Positions 1-5,753 of a DNA stretch of 6,345 nucleotides are shown here, piece by piece. Source of the stretch: Fimenecus sp051881355 (lineage in GTDB: Bacteria > Bacillota > Clostridia > Oscillospirales > Acutalibacteraceae); the NCBI GenBank assembly GCA_051881355.1, contig JBJEPS010000013.1, forward strand, positions 1-6,345, given 5' to 3'. Made by a program: the position numbers and the translations under genes. Each line of letters begins with the position of its first letter. Within the stretch, counting starts at the first letter, position 1. The notes below the pieces were generated by a model, which saw nothing but the letters and a program-made list of their open reading frames with translations, was not told the DNA's origin and did not search any database.

Positions 1-263
1 TTGGTTGGCGCGGCAATAACTACAAAGTCGGCATTGCTGTACGCTTTCTTCGCGTCCAGCGTAGCGGTCAAATCCAAGTCTTTTTCAGCAAGGTATTTTT
101 CAATATATTCATCCTGAATCGGTGACTTTCTGTTATTGATCAGTTCCACCTTTTCGGGCACAATATCCACTGCCGTTACCTTATGATGCTGCGCAAGCAG
201 TGTGGCGACAGACAAGCCAACATAACCTGTCCCTGCCACTGCAATTTGAATATCCTTGTTCAT
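1..263 (-). CDS. ugd: UDP-glucose 6-dehydrogenase, N-terminal part (runs off left edge)
   Basis: Only the first 87 residues are visible. The family oxidises UDP-glucose to UDP-glucuronate in the cytoplasm with two NAD+, supplying acidic sugar for surface polymers. The start of the NAD-binding Rossmann fold is clear: GTGYVG at residues 11-16, Asp33 at the end of the second strand (expected to hold the NAD ribose), a KSPIQDEYIEKYL stretch at 46-58, and FVVIAAPT at 80-87. From memory these align without gaps to E. coli Ugd, offset by four residues. Other nucleotide-sugar dehydrogenases share the fold, but the SPI-D segment and ATLD motif favour the UDP-glucose enzyme. An in-frame ATG lies at 275, but the ATG at 263 is preferred because GGAG sits six bases before it. 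It follows the priming transferase after a 221-base gap and may have its own promoter. Tyr75 aligns with a known kinase target. Confidence 0.9.
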   Translation of the reverse strand, partial: MNKDIQIAVAGTGYVGLSVATLLAQHHKVTAVDIVPEKVELINNRKSPIQDEYIEKYLAEKDLDLTATLDAKKAYSNADFVVIAAPT

Positions 264-269
264 TGTTTT

Positions 270-273
270 CTCC
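270..273 (-). promoter_or_regulatory. Ribosome binding site deciding the ugd start
   Basis: The minus strand reads GGAG followed by six bases and the ATG at 263. The alternative in-frame ATG at 275 overlaps this site and has only AT-rich sequence before it, so 263 is the more likely start. Confidence 0.7.
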
Positions 274-308
274 ATTGTTGTATAATAATTTTAACAAAAT
301 ATTTTTAC

Positions 309-329
309 ATATCCCCGTGCAGGGGATAT
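309..329 (-). repeat. Inverted repeat / hairpin 2 upstream of ugd
   Basis: The minus strand reads ATATCCCC, a five-base loop TGCAC, then GGGGATAT, giving a perfect 8-bp stem. It lies about 45 bases before the ugd start. The following bases, GTAAAAATATTTTG, are not a continuous T-run, so it is not a standard intrinsic terminator. A CCCCC run about seven bases upstream of the stem could compete for the GGGG arm, so alternative pairing is possible. Function unknown. Confidence 0.6.
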
Positions 330-378
330 TTGTAAGGGGGAAACGGTTCGCAAAAGCTTTAGCTATAAACCCCAAGCA

Positions 379-399
379 AGCCGCCGAAAATCGGCGGCT
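379..399 (-). repeat. GC-rich inverted repeat / hairpin 1
   Basis: A perfect 9-bp stem, AGCCGCCGA and TCGGCGGCT, with a three-base loop (TTT on the minus strand). It begins 85 bases after the stop codon of the priming transferase. A stem this strong would be a natural terminator core, but the bases after it on the minus strand (TGCTTGGGGTTT) are not a clean T-run, and the plus-strand side is A-rich instead. It may be a degenerate terminator, an RNA-stabilising end or part of a regulatory leader. Confidence 0.6.
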
Positions 400-420
400 G
401 AAAATAGGAGAATTTCAGAG

Positions 421-448
421 ATTAAATAAATACAGCATAACCTATCAA
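421..448 (-). promoter_or_regulatory. Candidate sigma-A type promoter before ugd
   Basis: On the minus strand TTGATA (448-443) is followed after 16 bases by TTTAAT (426-421). Each matches five of six consensus positions. Transcription would begin near 414, just upstream of hairpin 1. It overlaps the candidate 13-codon ORF, so the two readings compete. The local sequence is AT-rich, so chance matches are likely and this is tentative. Confidence 0.3.
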
Positions 449-463
449 TGTGATTTCTTGCAT
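422..463 (-). CDS. Possible 13-residue leader peptide
   Basis: The minus strand shows ACGGAG, eight bases after the GGAG, then an ATG opening the peptide MQEITLIGYAVFI, ended by TAA. It begins 21 bases after the priming transferase stop and ends 22 bases before the 9-bp hairpin at 399-379, the arrangement expected of a translated leader ahead of an RNA structure. No codon run points to a particular amino acid as signal. I do not recognise the peptide, and an ORF this short with a ribosome binding site can arise by chance. Confidence 0.25.
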   Translation of the reverse strand: MQEITLIGYAVFI

Positions 464-484
464 AGCACTGACTCCGTTATATGG

Positions 485-1198
485 TTATTGACCGTTCATA
501 TCAAGCACCGCTTTCACCGTTAAAAAAATAATTTTCCAATCGGTGAGAAAACTGCGTTCTTGTATGTACTTCAAATCCAATTCCATCCACTCATCAAATG
601 ACAGGTCATTGCGGTGCGGCTGGATTTGCCAATAGCAGGTCAAGCCCGGTGTAATATACAACCTCTGTTTTTCATAGTCGCCGTATTGCTCTACCTCGCG
701 CGGCAACGGCGGGCGGGGACCTACAAAACTCATATCCCCTATCAGGATATTCCACAACTGCGGTAGCTCGTCAATGCTGGTTTTGCGGATAAATTTCCCG
801 ACGCGGGTAATGCGTGGATCCTCCTTAATTTTAAAAGCCGGTCCGTCCATTTCATTTTGTTCGAGCACCGTGTCTAACTGTTCTTCCGCATTCGGAATCA
901 TCGAGCGCAATTTGATAAATGTAAAAACTTTTCCATCCTTACCTACACGTTTTTGCCGATATAACGGACTTGCGCCGGGGCAGTCGAACCAAACAACCAG
1001 CGCAACGATTGCAATAAAAGGCCAAAGAACACACAATGCCACAAATGATAAAACAATATCTTGCAAACGTCTGCCAATCCAATAGTATCGATCTTTTTGT
1101 AGTATTTCATCTCGATCTAATATCGGTCTTTTTTCTTTTACCTGCGCTTGCTCTACTGTCGCGCCGCCTTCCGGCGCATCCAGTATCAGATTTTCCAT
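485..1198 (-). CDS. Priming sugar-phosphate transferase (undecaprenyl-phosphate, CpsE/WbaP-catalytic-domain type)
   Basis: This 237-residue bacterial sugar transferase (Pfam PF02397 type) is predicted to move a sugar-1-phosphate from a nucleotide sugar to undecaprenyl phosphate at the inner membrane face, starting each repeat unit. A charged N-terminal tail of about 40 residues precedes one hydrophobic segment (about 46-70), the likely membrane anchor or re-entrant helix. Family motifs follow: KLRSM (96-100), SIDELPQLWNIL (141-152) containing the Asp143-Glu144 pair matching the catalytic dyad of PglC-like enzymes, SFVGPRPPLP (157-166), PGLTCYWQI (184-192) and an acidic/aromatic segment ELDLKYIQERSFLTDWK (206-222). 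It lacks the extra N-terminal membrane domain of full-length WbaP or CpsE, so it is the short monotopic form. AAGGTGG six bases before the ATG supports the start. The sugar (galactose, glucose or N-acetyl derivative) cannot be read from sequence. It lies 37 bases after fkp. Confidence 0.92.
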   Translation of the reverse strand: MENLILDAPEGGATVEQAQVKEKRPILDRDEILQKDRYYWIGRRLQDIVLSFVALCVLWPFIAIVALVVWFDCPGASPLYRQKRVGKDGKVFTFIKLRSMIPNAEEQLDTVLEQNEMDGPAFKIKEDPRITRVGKFIRKTSIDELPQLWNILIGDMSFVGPRPPLPREVEQYGDYEKQRLYITPGLTCYWQIQPHRNDLSFDEWMELDLKYIQERSFLTDWKIIFLTVKAVLDMNGQ

Positions 1199-1204
1199 TT
1201 CTAT

Positions 1205-1211
1205 CCACCTT
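1205..1211 (-). promoter_or_regulatory. Ribosome binding site of the priming transferase
   Basis: AAGGTGG on the minus strand, one mismatch from AAGGAGG, lies six bases before the ATG at 1198 and inside the 37-base gap after fkp. It supports that start. Confidence 0.65.
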
Positions 1212-1235
1212 CTCTGTGCAATTCATTTGCATACT

Positions 1236-4200
1236 TCAAACGAACTGACATGGCCAAACCGCAACACCGCTGTCTTGGAATACTGTTTTTAAACGATGCT
1301 GCAACGCCTCGCGCGAAACCCCTTTTTTCAAAATCACTTGCAAAAATCCGCCGCCGCCCGCACCACTGATCATACGTCCGTCAATTAAATCCTCTAAGGA
1401 ATGGAAAATATGGTCGATACATGTGTTGCTGCTGCCTTGGTCTAACTGTTTCGACAACGCCCAATGTCTGTTTAGCAGTTGAGCAAAAGCGTCAATATTG
1501 CCGCGCTCCAATTCAAAGCGCATTAACGCCGTGAGCCTTTGTATCTCAGACAACGCGCTGACGGTTTCTGGCACATTACCGATATATCGTCCGACAACAT
1601 CCCGTAACAGATTTCTGGCAAGACGCCTTTGCCCGCTGTAAATCAAAGCAAAGCGTGCATTCAATTCAGACATGGTTTCCGCTGACAGGCATAAATGTGA
1701 AACATTTAGCTTCTGATATACGCCCGGCTGTGAAGTTATGTATTTAATCCCATCACTCAGTCCCCCGACCTGGTCTTGCCAGCCGCCACCTGTGGACATT
1801 AACTGTTCCATACACAGCACTCGGGCATAAAGTTCGTCCTGCGTATACGCAACGCCGAAAAATTCCAGTAAGGCTTTGACACAAGCACCTGCTAAAATGC
1901 TGCTGGTACCGAGTCCACTGCCTTTTGGCACTCCGTGCACCTCTGTGCGCATACAAAAGCCGCCGCCAAGTTTCTCTAAAATTTTTTGCAGATCTCCACC
2001 CGTTTTCGGAATAACGCCACAGGCGAGCAAAGCCGCTTTCGGCAACGCAAACGGGTCAAACGGGTCCGAACAATTTTGCAGCCCAATAAGGCTTTCATAT
2101 TCCTGATGACGGTTCAAGTCACAACTGTCAAATACAATTTTCCTTGCCGTAAGCCGTTCAAGAGATACGCAAACCGGCCGTTTACCGTCCAACAATATCG
2201 CAGCATTCAAAACCGTTCCGCCGTTCTCCAGACAGTACGGGGGTGTATCGCTCCAACCGCCGCCCCAATTCACACGCAACGGCAACTCAACCGTGCAAGA
2301 CGCTTTCTGTATGTTATATTCCGGGGTAACCGGCAGTGTGTTTTGCGTCGCCTCTAAAATACTGCGACTGATTTGTTGAAAACAACAATCTATCAGTTCT
2401 TCACCTACGGCGCCGCCCAAAGTATGCCCAATATAATAATACAAACGCAATTGTCGACTGAAATCTGCCTGTGCAATGTGACGTTGGAGCCATTCCTTTT
2501 GGATAGACGTCAACATCTGTTGCGGAAAATTCTCCGTAATCTGTGTGACTGTATCACCCGCACTGATGCTTTCTTCAAAACGGTTCATCTGCACCAGGTC
2601 CTGCATTCTATGGTCCCATGCCATCAATGCAGCATTATCCGCATCTTGAAATCCTTCACACAAGCTTTTTCTTTCCGACTGCAGCCATTGACGCACATCG
2701 CCGTCACCGGTGCCATGTACAAAAGAATAAAGGTCAAGCGAAGCAGCAATCGCCTGTTGCATGTTTTTACAAACCGGGTACAGCTTTGCTTTCCAAAGGG
2801 TGCAGTCCTCGTCTGACCAAATATCGCTTTGCTGTAAGCCTGTTCGCGCTAAGAAATCCGTTAACGGTACACCAAACAGCGTTCCGCCGTTTGCAAGCCC
2901 GTTTTTTGGATTATCTGCAATCCCATACATTCTGGCAACAAATCTTCCGTCTTTCTGCTTCAGCCCATGCAACACCACATCGTCTGGAACGGTTTCATCA
3001 TGAATATCCACATACGAAAGCACGGAGTTCCGCCCAACTTTGCCTTCAGCATGCACATAACTAACCTCAAGATATGTGTTCTCGCCGCAGGACGCTTGTG
3101 CTGAAAGCACACTGTTATACGCCGCGACATTTTGATGCATGATGCTGCTGTTTACCGTAGGTGACCAATGCAAATGTTCATAATTTTCGATTTCCGCAGA
3201 CAGCAAGCGCATAATTTCTTGCGTAGTACCGAAATGAATGAACTTTGCCGGAGACAACCGCAAAAGACGCAGCTTATATCCGCGCAAAACCGACCATACC
3301 GCCTTACGTGCAGCTTTCAGTTCCGGACAAAACTCGCCCTCCGGCTTTTCAAGATAAAACAAATCCAAATCTGATTCGGTTGCCAGTGGATACAAAAAGT
3401 CTCCATATAAAGACAGACGAGTTCTATCATTGACAAAAGCACAAAATTTTTTATCACTTTTTGTGCCGTTTTCTGAAATTAAGCTATACAGCGCTTGTAG
3501 CATGTCCGTAGAAAACAAAACCGCGCCCGTATCGATATCTACACAATCCTGTGCATTGACAGCACCCTTACTTTGCAACGTTTCAACAGATTGCTTATGT
3601 AAAAACGCAGCCACATTTCCATCCTCACCGATGGTGTAGACACCGTGATTTTTACCTGTTTCCACATACTCCTTGAACGAAATTGCCGCTGCACCCTCAC
3701 CCGAAAAATCAATTTGCAACGGATTAAACAGCAACAACACATCGCCCGACAACACAAGCATACCCGCATGAATTCTGGCGGGTACCCCGCTGACGGCAAT
3801 CAGCATTTCATCAAATAAAGTAGAGGCGCGTCCATTCGGAAGTGTATGCGGTACAGGCGAAAAAAGCTTACCCAACGCAGAATACTGCGGTACACGCTTA
3901 CTGTCGCCGCCAGAATGGATTACCAAAATCCGCAAACCAGAAAAATCCGCGCTATCGCGCATCTGCGCAATATACCGAAGCACATTCAATGTCGCACCGC
4001 CGCTGCCCACTCGCTTTCCGCCCGGATCAGGCACAACCGCAAAATGCGTTTGCTGCGGTAACAATTCTCTGTCCGCTCGCATTCGCAACTGCGCTTCAAA
4101 ACCCGTCGCCTGCTGTTCATTAGACGCGGTTAAAATTATATAGTCCCAACCGATAAAGTTCGGTCGATTCAAGGAACGGATATAATCATCCCATGCATCC

Positions 4201-4241
4201 GCATACGACTGGGACAAAAATAACGAAACCATTGAATCCAT
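1236..4241 (-). CDS. fkp: Bifunctional L-fucokinase / fucose-1-phosphate guanylyltransferase (Fkp type)
   Basis: This 1001-residue cytoplasmic enzyme is predicted to phosphorylate free L-fucose with ATP and join the fucose-1-phosphate to GTP, giving GDP-L-fucose by salvage. The N-terminal guanylyltransferase half (about 30-450) has DPGGKRVGSGGATLN (72-86), HSGGDSKRVP (109-118) and LSGDV (164-168), which mark the fucokinase/fucose pyrophosphorylase family (PF07959). A turn-rich segment near 355-430 may be the beta-helix-like linker. The C-terminal GHMP kinase (about 650-1001) has PLRVNWGGGWSDTPPY (654-669), the ATP loop PKGSGLGTSS (772-781), GGGWQDQ (818-824) with likely catalytic Asp823, and SGAGGGGF (959-966). 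It is slightly longer than Bacteroides fragilis Fkp (949 residues as I recall). GGAGG lies 11 bases before the ATG. The GGWSDTPP sugar loop argues against a heptose kinase. Neighbours are the tyrosine kinase (45 bases upstream) and the priming transferase, so the fucose is probably destined for the surface polymer. Confidence 0.93.
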   Translation of the reverse strand: MDSMVSLFLSQSYADAWDDYIRSLNRPNFIGWDYIILTASNEQQATGFEAQLRMRADRELLPQQTHFAVVPDPGGKRVGSGGATLNVLRYIAQMRDSADFSGLRILVIHSGGDSKRVPQYSALGKLFSPVPHTLPNGRASTLFDEMLIAVSGVPARIHAGMLVLSGDVLLLFNPLQIDFSGEGAAAISFKEYVETGKNHGVYTIGEDGNVAAFLHKQSVETLQSKGAVNAQDCVDIDTGAVLFSTDMLQALYSLISENGTKSDKKFCAFVNDRTRLSLYGDFLYPLATESDLDLFYLEKPEGEFCPELKAARKAVWSVLRGYKLRLLRLSPAKFIHFGTTQEIMRLLSAEIENYEHLHWSPTVNSSIMHQNVAAYNSVLSAQASCGENTYLEVSYVHAEGKVGRNSVLSYVDIHDETVPDDVVLHGLKQKDGRFVARMYGIADNPKNGLANGGTLFGVPLTDFLARTGLQQSDIWSDEDCTLWKAKLYPVCKNMQQAIAASLDLYSFVHGTGDGDVRQWLQSERKSLCEGFQDADNAALMAWDHRMQDLVQMNRFEESISAGDTVTQITENFPQQMLTSIQKEWLQRHIAQADFSRQLRLYYYIGHTLGGAVGEELIDCCFQQISRSILEATQNTLPVTPEYNIQKASCTVELPLRVNWGGGWSDTPPYCLENGGTVLNAAILLDGKRPVCVSLERLTARKIVFDSCDLNRHQEYESLIGLQNCSDPFDPFALPKAALLACGVIPKTGGDLQKILEKLGGGFCMRTEVHGVPKGSGLGTSSILAGACVKALLEFFGVAYTQDELYARVLCMEQLMSTGGGWQDQVGGLSDGIKYITSQPGVYQKLNVSHLCLSAETMSELNARFALIYSGQRRLARNLLRDVVGRYIGNVPETVSALSEIQRLTALMRFELERGNIDAFAQLLNRHWALSKQLDQGSSNTCIDHIFHSLEDLIDGRMISGAGGGGFLQVILKKGVSREALQHRLKTVFQDSGVAVWPCQFV

Positions 4242-4252
4242 TTACGATTACG

Positions 4253-4257
4253 CCTCC
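4253..4257 (-). promoter_or_regulatory. Ribosome binding site of fkp
   Basis: GGAGG on the minus strand stands 11 bases before the ATG at 4241, slightly long but acceptable. The next in-frame ATG, three codons in, would be 20 bases away, so the first is preferred. Confidence 0.65.
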
Positions 4258-4286
4258 GTTTTCTGTGAAACTGCTTTCCACCCTGC

Positions 4287-4949
4287 TTATTTGTAATAAT
4301 GCTTATAATATCTGCGGGAATGCGCCTTCACATTGTTGCGAACAACCCCTAAAATGCGGCACTCGCTTTTTCGAAGCTGTTCTACGACAGCTTGCGCTTT
4401 TTTATAGCTGAGTTTTTCATCACCGATGACCAGCAGGACACCATCGCATTTCGTCGCGACAACAGCAGCGTCAATGACAGCGCCCAACGGCGGCGTGTCA
4501 ATAATAATATAGTCATACACGGGCTTCGCAACAGACAAAAGTGCACCAAACCGCTTGTTTCCGAGCAATTCCACCGGGTTCGGTGGATATTTTCCGGCAA
4601 GCAGTATGTGTAAAGATTTGTAATTGGTTTTATGAATACAGTCATTAATATCGCACTGCCCGGAAAGTACTTCGCTGAGACCTGTATAGTCATTCGTATC
4701 GGTATTCCGTCCTGCCATAACGGACTTTCGCATATCTGCGTCAATCACCAATGTGCGTTTTCCAAGCTCCGCAAAGCTTTTGGCAATGTTTAAGGCAACT
4801 GTGGTTTTTCCTTCGTTTTCATTACAGCTGGTTACTGCGATTACTTTGGTATCCTCTCCGCAAAACTGCAAATTGGTACGGAGAACCTTGTATGCTTCCT
4901 GCACTGGGAAACTGTTTTCACCCGAAAGCTTAATTTCTATCTTCTCCAT
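4287..4949 (-). CDS. cpsD: CpsD/CapB-type bacterial tyrosine kinase (BY-kinase)
   Basis: This 220-residue cytosolic kinase is expected to be activated by the membrane modulator encoded just upstream. It autophosphorylates on its C-terminal tyrosines, and the phosphorylation cycle controls polysaccharide export and chain length. The BY-kinase motifs are in order: Walker A TSCNENEGKTT (40-50, Lys48), Walker A' TLVIDADMRK (66-75), Walker B YIIIDTPPLG (147-156), and a terminal tyrosine cluster RRYYKHYYK (212-220) with Tyr214, 215, 218 and 219. An EAYKVLRTNLQF segment (18-29) is the usual N-terminal interaction region. The tyrosine cluster separates it from ordinary ParA/MinD ATPases. It starts five bases after the modulator stop with AGGAGGGG inside that gene, so translation is probably coupled. 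Confidence 0.93.
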   Translation of the reverse strand: MEKIEIKLSGENSFPVQEAYKVLRTNLQFCGEDTKVIAVTSCNENEGKTTVALNIAKSFAELGKRTLVIDADMRKSVMAGRNTDTNDYTGLSEVLSGQCDINDCIHKTNYKSLHILLAGKYPPNPVELLGNKRFGALLSVAKPVYDYIIIDTPPLGAVIDAAVVATKCDGVLLVIGDEKLSYKKAQAVVEQLRKSECRILGVVRNNVKAHSRRYYKHYYK

Positions 4950-4954
4950 AATGC

Positions 4955-5725
4955 TCAGTTCCCCTCCTCCTGCGCTTGTGATGCACGCTTACTATAATAA
5001 TTATAAGCATAATGTCCGCCGCGCTTGCCGTTTGCTTTCTCCACATTCGGAATATCTCCGAGCACGGTCAGACCGAGATACTTCTTAATATCCTCTTCGG
5101 TGCGCATACGACCATCCAAAAGGAAACGTGCAAGATAAAGCGCATAAACTATAATAGCCGCGATCACCGCTGCCATAAAATAGGTTTTCAGCGGCGTTGT
5201 ATTGCTGGGCGTCTCATTCAAAATGGCGTATTCATAAAAATTAACCTGTTGAAAGCCCATGGCTTCCTCAATTTGCTCAACGGAAATTTCACAAAGGCGA
5301 TCCGCAATGCGCTTGGCTTCCTGCGGAGAGCCGGCAGTCACACTGACCTCTAAAATACGGGTATCCGTCGGATTGGAGGTTGTAATGCTGTTATACAACG
5401 CCGTATAAGAAATATCCAACTGTAAATCATCAATCACCTGGTCTAAAACTGCATGGCTTTTGATGAGATATGTGCAGTCATTTACCACATTCAAAGCCAG
5501 AGAGAAATCCGACGCTACACTAGAATCGGATTTCTGTTCATTTTGCTGTTTTAAAATATAGAGGGTTGCTGTAGACGTATATTCCGGCACAAAGGTCAAC
5601 TTTAACACACCCCACATGCCCGAAACCGTGACGATTGCCGCCAGTAGCATTACCCACCATTTACTGCAAAACAAGCGCCACAAATCCATTAAATCAATGG
5701 TTGCATCATCATAATTTTGTTTCAT
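4955..5725 (-). CDS. cpsC: CpsC/Wzz-type polysaccharide co-polymerase and kinase modulator
   Basis: This 256-residue membrane protein has the Wzz/BY-kinase modulator plan: a short cytosolic N-terminus with DLMDLWRLFCSKWW (11-24), a first membrane helix (about 22-44), an extracellular loop (about 45-178) opening with PEYTSTATLYI (47-57), a proline-containing pre-helix segment (ETPSNTTP, 161-168), a second membrane helix (about 180-203) and a cytosolic tail with RTEEDIKKYLGLTVLGDIP (208-226). In this family the tail binds and activates the CpsD kinase, and the loop helps set polymer length. The last part, HYAYNYYSK (238-246), adds four tyrosines that I would not expect in a classical CpsC tail. 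GAAGGGG eight bases before the ATG supports the start. It begins 28 bases after the phosphatase and ends five bases before the kinase. Confidence 0.92.
   Translation of the reverse strand: MKQNYDDATIDLMDLWRLFCSKWWVMLLAAIVTVSGMWGVLKLTFVPEYTSTATLYILKQQNEQKSDSSVASDFSLALNVVNDCTYLIKSHAVLDQVIDDLQLDISYTALYNSITTSNPTDTRILEVSVTAGSPQEAKRIADRLCEISVEQIEEAMGFQQVNFYEYAILNETPSNTTPLKTYFMAAVIAAIIVYALYLARFLLDGRMRTEEDIKKYLGLTVLGDIPNVEKANGKRGGHYAYNYYSKRASQAQEEGN
4961..4970 (-). promoter_or_regulatory. Strong ribosome binding site of cpsD inside the cpsC end
   Basis: GGAGGAGGGG on the minus strand lies 11 bases before the kinase ATG (4949) and within the last codons of the modulator gene. The site only becomes ribosome-accessible as cpsC is finished, consistent with coupled, roughly matched synthesis of modulator and kinase. 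Confidence 0.7.
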
Positions 5726-5733
5726 ACCGTTGT

Positions 5734-5740
5734 CCCCTTC
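5734..5740 (-). promoter_or_regulatory. Ribosome binding site of cpsC
   Basis: GAAGGGG on the minus strand, eight bases before the ATG at 5725, in the 28-base gap after the phosphatase gene. Confidence 0.6.
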
Positions 5741-5753
5741 TCATTTTCTTTCA

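Larger units (their letters stand above)
264..484 (-). other. Structured intergenic region / candidate ugd leader
   Basis: This 221-base gap is the only sizeable non-coding stretch in the window. The other gaps are 5 to 45 bases. Read on the minus strand it holds, in order, a possible short peptide ORF (463-422), a promoter-like pair (448-421), a GC-rich perfect hairpin (399-379), a run of five C, a second perfect hairpin (329-309), an AT-rich stretch and the ugd ribosome binding site. A transcript starting at the candidate promoter would carry roughly 150 bases of untranslated leader. I recognise no known riboswitch or RNA family by eye. It could also be the end of one transcript followed by the start of another. 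Confidence 0.5.

Noticed and set aside
273..275. Alternative ATG start for ugd, four codons upstream
   Set aside because: It overlaps the GGAG that best serves the ATG at 263 and has no ribosome binding site of its own.
354..361. AAAGCTTT palindrome in the gap
   Set aside because: An eight-base palindrome in AT-rich sequence is expected by chance, with no further dyad symmetry to suggest an operator.
379..399. Hairpin 1 as a standard intrinsic terminator
   Set aside because: The stem is strong but neither strand shows a clean T-run directly after it, so it is listed as an inverted repeat rather than a terminator.
749..762. Plus-strand sequence resembling the enterobacterial ops element (GCGGTAGC core)
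   Set aside because: It is antisense within the priming transferase coding sequence, only a partial match, and RfaH/ops regulation is not expected in this type of organism.
2373..3064. Two overlapping plus-strand ORFs of about 147-148 codons
   Set aside because: Both lie wholly antisense to the well-supported Fkp gene, overlap each other in different frames, show low-complexity basic composition and have no recognisable domain. They are shadows of the coding strand.
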